From Semisulcospira habei (lineage: Eukaryota > Mollusca > Gastropoda > Semisulcospiridae): a DNA stretch of 64,000 nucleotides. The translations under genes were made by a program, and so were the position numbers. Location of the stretch: contig BTPG01000002.1 in assembly GCA_036245525.1 (NCBI GenBank), positions 119,222,214-119,286,213 of the forward strand, read 5' to 3'. Below are positions 1 through 10,200 of this stretch, one piece after another. The notes under the pieces are model-generated. The model ran no database searches, was not told the origin of the DNA, and worked only from the letters and a program-made list of their open reading frames with translations. Each line of letters opens with the position of its first letter. Position 1 is the first letter of the stretch.

Positions 1-105
1 TATTACCTCCCCTACCAAATACACAACAATTTTTGGCTAAAATTAGTCTAGCTTAGACACTTTCCTAATAGTAATATCATCGGTAATGTGTTTTGAGGAA
101 ACAAA
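1..105 (-). mobile_element. Terminal inverted repeat of a DIRS-like retrotransposon (cut by window edge)
   Basis: From about position 22 the sequence matches the right terminal repeat of the DIRS-like element at 17457-21293, base for base over long stretches. It shares the TTTTGGCTAAAATTAGTC block, the CATCGGTAATGTG block and the terminal GAGGAAACAAA. The body of the element, if present, lies left of the window. It could also be a solo terminal repeat. The orientation is given by analogy with the other copies. Confidence 0.75.
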
Positions 106-139
106 AACATGCATGGATACAGTAATTTTTCCCATCTCA

Positions 140-217
140 ACTCTTTCGAGACGTGCAGCATCTGGATTCACAGCGTAAAGCCGCGAATCCGGATGCGGCA
201 GGTCTCAAAAGAGTTAA
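140..217. repeat. Imperfect hairpin (inverted repeat)
   Basis: The outer arms AACTCTTTCGAGAC and GTCTCAAAAGAGTT pair, as do the inner arms GCATCTGGATTC and GAATCCGGATGC. The loop contains CACAGCGTAAAGCCGC. This looks like a small foldback element. It directly abuts the MITE that starts at 214. Confidence 0.6.
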
Positions 218-427
218 ACCCATCCAGTGCCTGTTGACGCAGACTGTTTCTTCTTTAATTCAACACCAAACGACTCTAGCTGTCCTAGGAATATGAATTC
301 AAAAGTAGTGTCAGCAAGAGGCATGCCCCGTAGATCCTCATAAGCCCCTGCAACTGCGGGGGCTCATGAGGATCTATACCTCATGCAGTTGGGTGCTGTT
401 TAAATTTTCTCAGCACTGAACGGGTTC
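214..427. mobile_element. Hairpin MITE, family B
   Basis: The element begins with TTAAACCCATCC and ends near CACTGAACGGGTT. The centre is a hairpin with arms around GCAAGAGGCATG and ATAGATCCTCATGAG-like sequence either side of a GC loop. Related copies lie at 2757-2916, 7611-7821, 17043-17243, 32123-32292 and 32470-32679. It has no coding capacity. The MITE call is inference from the dispersed copies and the TTAACCC/GGGTT ends. Confidence 0.65.
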
Positions 428-599
428 ATTCATTCACACACAATACGGTAGGCTTTGTAAAGTAATTGCCAGGGGTCTTCAATTTTGTTTTTGTTATATC
501 CAATGTTTGTCATACAAGAATCATCATGACAAAAACTGCTACCGACAAGCAACGCTAATCAGAATTTTGTTATATCCAAGTTTGTTATAAGCAAAGTTT

Positions 600-1262
600 A
601 CTGCACATGCAATGACACAAGTTTGCGAGGCATGTAAAAGGACTGTGCACCAGCTGTTGAAGATGGATTGATCATGATAGATAAATGGTAGATCAAGATT
701 AGCTTAACTGGCACTTTCCCGGCTGCTAAGCTAATCTGGCACGGCCCTTGAACTATCATTGGCAATTCATCCCACGTGGCAGTGTCTTAAACATGAATGT
801 GCTAACCCCTCAGTGATACTGATCATACCGCTGGGTGGGAAAGATGCATAAAAAAAATCATCTTACACAATGAAGATCAAAATCTTAACTCACTGCGCTC
901 CAGGCACGAAATACTCACATTTTGGAGTTGTCCTCCGAGGACTGCATTACAATGCAGGAGAGAGATCGAAGCTTTTAGTCTCAGTATGATACGGGTTAAT
1001 AAGTTCAGTTATGGATTTAGTTTATGCCCATGTGAAATTTCATTATGGTTGCATGACTGTGATTTGGAGTTCAAGGGTGGTGCCAGACTAGCTTGGCGCC
1101 AATAGGTGCCAAGCTAGTCTGGCACCACCCTTAAATTATCATAGCAGAGCCATATCTTGCTGTGATGTGTCGGAGCTGAATGAGTTAATTAACTCCTTGC
1201 CTACTAAGTAACTTTTATGTATTACATATTCTGCCACAGAGTACTTTTGTAATGAGTTCATT
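600..1262. repeat. Degenerate hairpin MITEs, including a 28-bp-arm hairpin at 1073-1132
   Basis: There is no gene here. The stretch holds two decayed copies of hairpin family A. At about 650-775 the arms read TTAACTGGCAC and AATCTGGCACGG. At 1073-1132 the arms start AAGGGTGGTGCCAGACTAGC and pair over 28 bp with one mismatch around a short loop. The sequence between 960 and 1070 reappears inverted at 8180-8290. The right flank GAGCTGAATGAGTTAATTAA resembles the family A terminus. Confidence 0.6.
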
Positions 1263-1910
1263 TCTGGACCCGGTGCACATGCCAAGTAATGGCTTGTAAC
1301 CACACATCCAGCGCTACAGATGGTCAAGCACACTGCAAGTCGAATCTTAGCTGGGCGGATCTCACTACCAATAGTGCTCTAAGAGAAATAATCTGGACCC
1401 GGCGCACATGCCAAGTAATGGCTTGTAACCACACATCCAGCGCTACAGATGGTCAAGCACACTGCAAGTCGAATCTTAGCTGGGCGGATCTCACTACCAA
1501 TAGTGCTCTAAGAGAAATAATCTGGACCCGGCGCACATGCCAAGTAATGGCTTGTAACCACACATCCAGCGCTACAGATGGTCAAGCACACTGCAAGTCG
1601 AATCTTAGCTGGGCGGATCTCACTACCAATAGTGCTCTAAGAGAAATAATCTGGACCTGGCGCACATGCCAAGTAATGGCTTGTAACCACACATCCAGCG
1701 CTACAGATGGTCAAGCACACTGCAAGTCAAATCTTAGCTGGGCGGATCTCACTACCAATAGTGCTCTAAGAGAAATAATCTGGACCCGGCGCACATGCCA
1801 AGTAATGGCTTGTAACCACACATCCAGCGCTACAGATGGTCAAGCACACTGCAAGGCGAATCTTAGCTGGGCGGATCTCACTACCAATAGTGCTCTAAGA
1901 GAAATAATCT
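1263..1910 (+). repeat. Five-copy 129-bp tandem repeat
   Basis: Copies start at 1263, 1392, 1521, 1650 and 1779, each beginning TCTGGACCYGG and ending AGAGAAATAA. They differ by only a few substitutions. Because 129 is a multiple of three, one frame stays open through all copies as a 43-residue repeat starting MACNHTSSATDG. There is no signal peptide, known domain or splice context, so the open frame is probably a by-product of the unit length. Confidence 0.9.
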
Positions 1911-2347
1911 CACGGCGGCTGACATCGACATCCATAGGCAAAGAGCTACAATCTTGAATAACTACATCTCTGTTCAAATGTTACCCCCTACCTCCGTATT
2001 GTTGGTCAAAGACACCCATCTGCAAAAGAAACATCTTCAAATAATACTGAGACATTTCTAATCTGTGTGACAAATGTCCCGTCTTCCATCTTTGGTAACC
2101 TCTAGTAAACTCTGCCAAAAAATTTACCAGCTATTAGCACTGCCTTTTGACAAGCACACTGATTTGTAAAAACGATAATGGTAATGGTACTTCACACAGG
2201 TACATGTCAGCCTAGCTTATTGTGGTACCTGCTAGCCATGAAGTCAGAGCGCATTATCTGTGATCGTGTTACAGCTGAGTTTATATAGACTTGTAAAGAA
2301 AAATCACTTGATAAGCAAAAGGTCCTTGGACCAACATCAGCCTCAGT
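1911..2347. other. No gene seen; repeat debris
   Basis: No supported coding region. The segment around 2315-2347 contains AAGCAAAAGGTCCTTGG and GTGGGCC. This type of sequence recurs at about 2705-2755 and is related to the foldback element at 59238-59335. The SINE-like element at 2362 inserted into this older repeat. Confidence 0.4.
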
Positions 2348-2361
2348 GGGCCTGCTGAAGA

Positions 2362-2691
2362 TTGATTGATTGTACACTGCTTAACGTCTCGACAGCAACA
2401 ATGCTTTCTCAGGACGTGCCTGCACTGCTTGTGAAAAATAAAAAATAAACAGAATATTGCATGTATGTCACCAGCCGGTCCAATACGTTAAAAAAACCTA
2501 TGACATGGGGCCTAAATAAAGCTATGACCATTTAGCAACACACATCCAATATCAAGAGCTACAGGCAGCGCAGACAGTAGGGAGAGTTTAAAATAGGAAA
2601 ATACAGGTGAATGGGCCAAGGGTAGACAGAAAAACATGCCCCAGAATAGAGAGGAAAACCCACCCTGTGGGGCTGACCAGTGTGACCCTGG
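2362..2691 (-). mobile_element. SINE-like non-autonomous retroelement with target-site duplication
   Basis: It is flanked by a 14-bp direct repeat GGGCCTGCTGAAGA at 2348-2361 and 2692-2705. Read on the minus strand it ends in GACGTTAAGCAGTGTAC followed by an (AATC)n tail. A second copy in plus orientation lies at 60757-61143 with its own target-site duplication. No clear tRNA-type A or B box was recognised. It may be a SINE or a 5'-truncated LINE 3' end. Confidence 0.75.
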
Positions 2692-2756
2692 GGGCCTGCT
2701 GAAGAACTATGCAAAAGGTCATTGGGCCTATATCAGCGTTAGTGGGCCCAGTATGA

Positions 2757-2916
2757 TACAGTATCTTCTTTAATTCAACACCAAAAGACCCTACCAGTCC
2801 CTGGAATATCAATTCAAAGTAGTGTCAGGAAGAGGCATAGATCCTGCCGGGGTTCATGAGGATCTAAATCTTTAGCAGTTGGGTGGTGTTTAAATTTTCT
2901 CGGCACTGAATGGGTT
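2757..2916. mobile_element. Hairpin MITE, family B (partial)
   Basis: It shares CTTTAATTCAACACCAAA, TCAAAGTAGTGTCAGGAAGAGG and TCTCGGCACTGAATGGGTTAA with the copy at 214-427. The central hairpin is shortened. Confidence 0.6.
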
Positions 2917-3206
2917 AAAGCATTCACACACATTACGGTAGACTTTGTAAAGTAAATGCCAGCTAAGGGAGAAATTGGCCTGAAGACCTTTTGTCCACTG
3001 GTCATCCCCGTGGAAGCCTGAGACCTATGTGCACTACATCCGATACTGCAGCATAATGGAGCGCATAATACTGGTTCTGACCTTTACAAATGTTTGGTTG
3101 TGAAGGTTTTTACAAATAACATATGCATACACATACATTTCCACTGGTCCAAGTTATATCCTACTCAAAACAGTGTATTCTCATTTCAGAGAAAAACACA
3201 CCAATA
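2917..3206. other. No gene seen
   Basis: AT-rich intergenic sequence with no ORF, RNA gene or repeat structure that I can support. Confidence 0.4.
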
Positions 3207-4725
3207 TTAACTCATTCAGCCCGACGACCGTATTTCCCAAATTTTGGAGGAGTCATCTAATGACTATGCACCAGTTGCAGGAGATTACTTACTTACTTGC
3301 GCCTGTCACCCCTACCCGGGTATAGGCCGTCGACGAGAGACCTCCAGCAACTCCTGTCCTGTGCTTCTCCTTCGATTCTACTCCAGGTGGTTCCCAGTCT
3401 CTTGATGTCTGCTTGGAGGTCTCGACGCCAGGAGTTTCTCGGCCTACCTCTTTTCCTCTTTCCCTGGGGGTTCCATGACAATGCCTGCCTAGTGATACTG
3501 GAAGCTGGCTTTCTCAGACTGTGACCGATCCATCCCCATCTTCTTCGCCCAATTTCATTCTCTGCTGTTATCTGCTCTGTTCTCTCCCAGAGTCTGACGT
3601 TGCTGATCTTCTCTGGCCAGTGGATTTTCAAAATTCTTCTAAGGCAACTGTTCATGAAGGTCTGTACTCTGTTGACTGTGGTTTTTGTCAATCTCCAAAT
3701 CTCTGCTCCATATAGGAGAACTGCTTTTACATTGCTGTCAGTACCAGGAAAGGTCTTCAACAGGATCATCCTGGACAGAATGAAGAGCTCCGTTCACCCC
3801 CAGCTGAGAGACCAGCAAGCAGGATTTAGGAAGAACCGATCATGTACAGACCAGATCGCCACTCTCCGCATCATCGTGGAACAGTCTCTGGAGTGGAGCT
3901 CCCCGCTGTACGTCAACTTTGTGGATTATGAGAAAGCATTTGACAGTGTGGACCGAGAGACTCTGTGGAAACTCCTACGATACTACGGTGTACCCACAAA
4001 GCTCGTCCGCCTGATCAAGAGCAGCTACGATGGCATGACATGTCGCGTGATCCACGAAGGGCAGTTCACCAGGGAGCTCCAGGTCAGAACTCGTGTCAGG
4101 CAGGGGTGTCTGCTGTCTCCGTTCCTCTTCCTACTGGCCATAGACTGGGTCATGAAGATGACCACAGAGCACAGACGAAGTGGAATACAGTGGACACTGT
4201 GGACACAGCTTGATAACCTCGATTTTGCAGACGACTTGGCATTACTGTCCCACACTCATCAACAAATGCAGGACAAGACCACGAGGCTTGCTGACACCTC
4301 GTCCCAAGTGGGCCTCACCATTCACAAACAGAAAACAAAGACAATGAGGCTAAACGCAACCAGGGAAGAACCAGTCTTGCTTGCTGGCACCCCGTTGGGA
4401 GGAGGTGGAGTCCTTCACCTATCTCGGGAGCATCATAGACAAAAAAGGCGGCACTGATGCAGATGTCAGAGCACGAATCGGTAAAGCCAGAGCAGCCTTT
4501 CTCCAGTTGAAAAAAGTGTGGAGTTCCAGAGAGCTGTCACAACACACCAAAGTCCGGATTTTCAACTCCAATGTAAAAGCAGTTGCAGGAGATGCATCAA
4601 CCATAATTCAACGGCAGTGCCAGATTAGCTCGGCACCAACAGGCGCCAAGCTAATCTGGCACTGTCCTTGAATTATCATGGTCGACCCATCTCCTGCTGT
4701 AGTGCATCAGGGCTGAATGGGTTAA
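3207..4725. mobile_element. Hairpin MITE, family A, split by an RTE insertion
   Basis: The outer ends are TTAACTCATTCAGCCC on the left and GGGCTGAATGGGTTAA on the right, an inverted repeat with TTAA at both limits. The right half keeps the central hairpin (arms CAGTGCCAGATTAGC and GCTAATCTGGCACTG, about 4614-4672). The left half holds CAAATTTTGGAGGAGTCATC, also seen in the intact copy at 5062-5265. TTAA plus CCC/GGG ends is the pattern of piggyBac-mobilised MITEs, so that assignment is inference. Confidence 0.7.
3286..4579 (-). mobile_element. 5'-truncated RTE retrotransposon with internal (twin-priming) inversion
   Basis: The insertion is flanked by a 14-bp target-site duplication CAGTTGCAGGAGAT at 3272-3285 and 4580-4593. 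The 3' part (3286 to about 3728) is in minus orientation. It encodes the C-terminal region (LLYGAEIWRLTK, WNPQGKRKRGRPR) and ends in an (AAGT)n tail. The 5' part (about 3722-4579) is inverted and reads on the plus strand as reverse transcriptase from LLSVPGKVFN through FADDLALL to FNSNVKAV. Both parts meet at the same element position (ATGTAAAAGCAGTT). This is the known twin-priming outcome of target-primed reverse transcription. It is closely related to the element at 25468-28756. Confidence 0.9.
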
Positions 4726-5061
4726 TGATATTATACATAGCCATAAATGTATTTATCACATCTGAACATAGCCAACCTATCTTTGCACACCCATGACAGA
4801 GATGAAGAGTGTGTTTCTATAATCGTTCACTGAAGACATACCACACTGTTCATACATGAATATGTTCACAAAGATTATCAAGGAATACTTACGCAAAGAT
4901 TATCTCAGATACATCACCTTCTGTTTTGCACAATCCCAAGTAAGAACACAGGGTGAAATATCTTTCTGGAAAATCTCCAGCCACCTCTATATCTTTCTCT
5001 TCCACTGCACAAGATGGCTTATTAGATTAGCTAGAAGATACGTAACAAGCTAATCATGTGC
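4726..5061. other. No gene seen
   Basis: Intergenic AT-rich sequence between two MITE copies. No feature supported. Confidence 0.4.
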
Positions 5062-5265
5062 TTAACCCATTTAACCCCATGGACTCCGTTTCCAAATTTT
5101 GGAGGCGTCACCTAACAACTATGTGCTAGTTGCCGGAGCTGGACTGACCATGATAATCAAGGGTAGTGCCAGATAAGCTTGGTGCCATCAAGCTAATCTG
5201 GCACTACCCTAGAATTATCAGAGTGGATCCAGCTCCTGTGGCTGTGTCAGGACTAAATGGGTTAA
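5062..5265. mobile_element. Hairpin MITE, family A (intact copy)
   Basis: It starts TTAACCCATTTAACCCC and ends GACTAAATGGGTTAA, with TTAA at both limits. The central hairpin arms are CAAGGGTAGTGCCAGATAAG and CTAATCTGGCACTACCCT. At about 204 bp with no ORF it matches the interrupted copy at 3207-4725 and a copy at 21590-21780. Confidence 0.75.
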
Positions 5266-5839
5266 TCTGCCACTTTCTGATACGAATGTTTTGTAAGGCA
5301 TATACAGTAAACTTCAGATATACAGTCAAACATGTGTATCTCACCAAAGAAAAGTAAGTACAGTATTGTGTACTTGTTTGTATGCATATCTATTTTGAAA
5401 AAGTTTTTGCACCCAAAAATTTCATTAACTGTGTTATAATTGTCTTTTCTAAGCATTTCTTTCTTCGTTGGGACCTTCTGAGCACCCAAGGACTATCAAG
5501 AAGTGGTCGCCTCAGGCAGGTGGTTTCCTTACACAGGGTCATCTAAGTAACAGAAATAGGACCATGGGACCAAAACTGAGGGTATTGCTTAAAGGGTCGG
5601 GTCTGAACGGTTTATCTTCCGTTTAGCCACAGAGCAAGCAGTACTATGCTTTCCTGCTAAAGGCTAGGATTCATATTACTCATTGGGACTACGCACGTGT
5701 TTATATATGCCAGCCGACAGCTTAAACAGGTGTTGGCCTTGTTTTTCTATATCAAAATGCCATGGCACCCAAATTTGATTTTTGTTACATCCAAATTTTA
5801 GAGTTGTGATGTTTGGAAAGTTGTTATATCCAAATTTTC
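5266..5839. other. No gene seen; dispersed AT-rich repeat
   Basis: No coding region supported. TTTGTTATATCCAA-type sequence around 5780-5850 also occurs near 490-590, so a dispersed repeat runs through this stretch. Confidence 0.4.
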
Positions 5840-5987
5840 TTATATCTGACCTTGTTTATGTAAAGTTTACAGTATGTGTATTCAAGTCGTATATCTGACC
5901 TTGTTTATGTAAAGTTTACAGTATGTGTATTCAAGTCGTATATCTGACCTTTGTTTATGTAAAGTTTACAGTATGTGTATTCAAGTC
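5840..5987. repeat. Three-copy 49-bp tandem repeat
   Basis: Units start at 5840, 5889 and 5938. Each contains TATATCTGACCTTGTTTATG and ends GTATTCAAGTC. The third copy carries one extra T. They are otherwise nearly identical, so the duplication is recent. Confidence 0.9.
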
Positions 5988-6169
5988 GTATGATCGAAAA
6001 TTACAGACCTGAACATATATGTTGTTATCTATTTGACCTGGCAGTGAGAAGGGCATTCCACTTTACAACTGCAGATTTGTGGAGAAAAGATTCATGTGGT
6101 CTGATTTTCCTTGATGACCGCCTCTTTACCACAGCTAATCTCAACCCCCTTGTGCATGCTACCAAATAA

Positions 6170-6905
6170 TGGGTAGACCATCGAAAACCGATGATGTCAT
6201 CATTGTGCATGACTTCTGTTTGTGGGTGCGGGTGTGGCTGGCCAAGCCAATCCTGGAGCCACACCTGCGAGGGCAATGGGGGCACTGGAAAGTAGCTATG
6301 GGGAGAGTCGACGCTGTCTTTCTGCGAGCTCTGGCACTGGTGATCCGTTCGCGCCGATTGTGTTCAAAGAGCGTGCAGGCTTTCCTGGTGGCGGCTCGCC
6401 AGCCATATCTGTCTTATGCTTGTGCTTCAAGTTCCTTTACCGGTAAGACACAGTACTTGAGGCTGTCTTTTATGCAGTCTTTGAAGCGTTTCTTTGGCCG
6501 TCCTTGCTTCCTGTGGCCTTTTGAGAGTGCACCATACAGGAGTTGGCGTGGCATGCGAGAATCATCCATGCGTATGACATGACCTGTCCAGCGAAGTTGT
6601 GTCTTTAAGGTCAAGGCTTCAACACTCACTAAGCCAGCATTATCCAGGACTTCCAGGTTTGTCACCTTGTCTTGCCATTTGATGCCCATGAGTGAGCACA
6701 GGGATCTCATGTGGAAACTTTCAAGCTGTTTGAGGTGCTTTCTGTACAGCGTCCATGACTCACAGCCGTAGAGGAGGTTGGGGAGGACTACTGCCTTGTA
6801 GACTTTGATCTTGGTGGAAAGCTTGACGTTGTTGTTATTCAACACACGAGTGCGCAGACGACCCCGGGCTTGGCTGGCTGTAAACAGTACTGGTGACCGC
6901 ATGCA
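6170..6905 (-). pseudogene. 3' fragment of a zinc-finger non-LTR retrotransposon ORF
   Basis: On the minus strand the frame contains LLYGCESWTLYRK, LRWTGHVIRMDDSRMP and GRPKKRFKDC, then an in-frame TAA at about 6414. After that it runs on to a C-terminal CPHCPRRCGSRIGLASH zinc-finger motif. The same order (thumb/connection region, then a Cys2-type finger) is found at the end of the intact ORF at 43279-46506. The piece is 5'-truncated and inactive. It sits between inverted TTGTGCATGC/GCATGCACAA sequences belonging to another foldback repeat. Confidence 0.85.
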
Positions 6906-6936
6906 CAAGGGGGTTAAGCATAATAACCCTATGAAT

Positions 6937-6999
6937 GTCGGTAGTACTTTTTGTCAAGTGATTCCTGCAGGAATCACCTCGACAAAAAGTGCTACTGAC
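6937..6999. repeat. Near-perfect hairpin
   Basis: The arms GTCGGTAGTACTTTTTGTC and GACAAAAAGTGCTACTGAC pair around GTGATTCCTGCAGGAATCAC, which is itself a palindrome. A shorter palindrome CTGGTATTGTCAACAGTACCAG follows at about 7031. These belong to a foldback element, related to sequence at 29735-29780. Confidence 0.75.
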
Positions 7000-7101
7000 A
7001 GGCAAAGGATACCCCCAAGTGTATGCAACCGCTGGTATTGTCAACAGTACCAGTGGCTGCATGCACAAGGGGGCTGAACATCAGTCTAGTTTCTGACACT
7101 G

Positions 7102-7284
7102 TTAGCTCTTTATGGCAATAAGGATGATAATGAGAATGACTATGACAAGTGCTAGGATCATGATGAATAACATCTTCCGGTTTTTCTTCTGGTACTTCTC
7201 AGCTTTTTGTAACTGCTGCAAGCCCTTCTCCACTTGAACTGTTGCATGCTCTATATTGTAGTCAATTCGATCTAGGATGGTGCC
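7102..7284 (-). CDS. STX16: STX16 coding exon 7 (SNARE motif end, membrane anchor, stop)
   Basis: 183 bp including the TAA stop at 7102-7104; the acceptor is CCGCAG. It starts [20 protein letters not shown], followed by a basic KYQKKNRK and a roughly 20-residue hydrophobic tail segment ending IAIKS. It is the typical tail-anchored terminal exon. No AATAAA was identified close downstream. Confidence 0.96.
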   Translation of the reverse strand, partial: GTILDRIDYNIEHATVQVEKGLQQLQKAEKYQKKNRKMLFIMILALVIVILIIILIAIKS

Positions 7285-10200
7285 CTGCGGAAGAAAAAGA
7301 AAGCAATGTCAAAATAGTGATTTGAAAGAAAGGAGAACAGAGGCAAACTGAATCAGTAGTGTTGACACATTGCTCTTCAAATTTAGTAAAATATTCTGTA
7401 AATATGAAGCATATTTTCTTAACCCCTTGACTACTACTGACGATAACGCTTGGCGGGAAAGACGTGACTACACATTTTTTCAAACAAGCAGCAACATCAA
7501 TAGCAGTCAAGGAATTAAGTATTTGGTTGTTTCCTTGTCCACATATGCAAAGCAAAAATAAATCAGCATCTTCACTTTTTCATTTTGAGAATAAGTAAGC
7601 ACTTATACTACTAAACTCTTCCCTGCCAGAGGCATTTGTGGTTTCTGAAATCTTTGTTCATTCAACAACCAAAAGCCACAACCGTCCAAGGAAAAAGGAT
7701 ACAAGCTAAACTCTGCAAGAGGCATAGACACTCATGAGCCCCCAGAGTCATGGGGGCTCATGAGGATCTATGTCTCTTGCAGTTGGATCGCATTTTCCTT
7801 TTCTCTGCAGTATAGGGTTAACTAGATCAGTTGTTTATGAAACCTGGTTCTCCAAATACTGTTTATGGTACAGGCATAAATGAGGGTGTAGAGACTAGCT
7901 CAGTAGCTATGGTAATGAGGTGATCATCTAGGAAAATTCTTGAGAAAAATATTTGACAAGCTATCTTTTTCAAAAGTCAAGCAACAGAAATTGACTTCTA
8001 TATAAGGGGTGTAATCCAAAAGCTGTGTTAGGGCTGAGAATATACTCAATTAACTCCCTTCAACATCAAATATTTTGGGGCTTGCTCACAAAAAAGGACA
8101 ATGATGCTGTCCTAACTGTAAGTATGTTCGATATAAGCGCTGGTCTGGGATTCTGAACTTTAAAGTTCTGAGCCACAAGGTCCAAATCACAGTCATGCAA
8201 CCATAATGAAATTTCACATGGGCATAAACTGGATCCATAAATGAACTTATTAACCCATATCATACTGAGACTAAAAGCTTCAAATTTGTACACTGCCATT
8301 TGCAAGCTACATTATAGTACTTACAGATGAAGATTTAGACCAATGGCTTTAGTTCAAGGGTGGTGCCAGAATAGCTTGGCACCTAGAGGCGACAAGCTAT
8401 TCTGGCACTACCCTTGACCTATTTTAGTCAAAATTATTTCACACACTGGTGTATTCCGAATGATTAGGGTTAAATAGTTTTTAAAATCCAAGTTGAAAAC
8501 GTTCACTATTCTTCTATTGTAACAGGAAAGCTGACCTGGTCTACAATCATTGACGCAACGTCTTTGAAGATGTCATTCAGGTCCTGTATAGACCTGACAA
8601 TTTTGGCAATCTCTTGTTCTCGATGCTGCATCACTGTCGAGTTTTCCTCCACCATTTGCATCTGGGCAGAAGTGAACCCCTGGAGGAAAAACAGCAGAGG
8701 TGAAACTATTGAAATGACTGAAAATGGTTGTGATGAAGCTCTATGCTCGTGCATAGTGCTCATACATTAGGGTTAGTACGGTACAGTTTTTGTTAACGGT
8801 TTGTTTGTGCCGATAGTCCGTGGGGCCTGCTGTCCACGTGGAATCTGTAAGACATGGTTAGCACGGAGTTTTGGTGAGTTCTGTTTAGTGAGTTCTAGGC
8901 AAAAGCTGTGTCTGTCAGAGCAGTAATATATTAGTGCGGGGCTTGACTGTCATTCTGGACAGACGTTATGCGAGATACCTTAGCCCGCATTCCAAGACTC
9001 TGAAGCCTAGATTTCAGGTATGTTACTATATATGTAGTATTGATAGTTGCTTAGTTAAAGACAGTATGCGTTGCTAAGAGTAATTTGCTTATATAGTGTT
9101 GACCGGTTTGGTTTAGTTATGTTGGTTTAGAATTCAGTGAAGTAACCGGTGTTTTTGTATACAGTTGTTTACCGAGATAGATAACTAAAGGAATGTGAGG
9201 TGTGTATGTCTAAGCCGCTATGAAGATAGCACGTGGTTGGTTAAGCATAGTCTTTTCCAGTGTATAGAGTAGTGTATAGCAAGAGTGTTAGGCTGTAGTC
9301 TGTTTCAAGATAGTGACAGAGATATGGGGGTGTTACGGAAGTAGACAGTTTATGAAGCACGGGTGTGTGTGTGAATGAACGTGTGAGTTATTTGTATCGG
9401 CCAGGTTACGTTACGTTTCTCATTTATCCAATATGTTGTGTGTTTAGCAAGTGTTACGTTGGGACTTTTGTTGTCATATTCAGAGTGCTTGTAAAGAGGG
9501 AGCGACGGATGCAGAGATGTCGAGTCACCAGACCTAACGTGAGGTCATCACCCCTCCAGCTCTTCACTCAGAGTGAGTCTGACCGGGACCGAGACACCCG
9601 AGTCAAAGCGAGAACTGCGCTACAGTACGAGTACGAGGACGTCCGTGCCAAAGAGACAGGACGGCAGGAAGAAGCGTACAACGAAGGACTTTCACGCCTA
9701 GACGTGAGAAGGACCAACGTAAACAGGCAATAACATCAAACAGGTTGGAGACAGTGTGAAACTAAAGCCTAGCCTGGCCGAGATAGTGTGTGATGTGTAT
9801 GTGATGTGGATGCTGGGTGTGGGGAAAGGAGTGATGTATATAGCTTGATAGTTGTGAGCGTTTTTTTGTATATTTATCTTGTATAAAAGTCACTTTAGAA
9901 AGGGAGCCCGTGTGTTGTGTTTTACCGCATGAATGCGCCCGTCTGAGTCAGTGTATGCGTCTGTTGCGTGAGAGTCTGTGCGTACGACTGTGGGCAAGTC
10001 TGCGTGCGTTACAATGGTCCACAAACTAACTTTTCCCCCATAACCCACAGCCAGCAAGAGACAAATTCTTGTGAATTCTTTTTCATGAGAACTCATGCCT
10101 CTTGCAGATGGAACAGGCTGGCTGAATGACTGTGTACTGTCTGAACCAAAAATCTGAAATTCAGCTTCAAGGGATTTTTAAAAAGCGGAATCAGTCTCCA

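Noticed and set aside
9365..9733. 122-codon plus-strand ORF in STX16 intron 5
   Set aside because: No domain, no partner exon and no repeat copies; left as unassigned intron sequence.
8780..10010. Solo LTR of a Gypsy or Copia element
   Set aside because: TG...CA-like ends were sought but no matching target-site duplication or consistent boundary was found.
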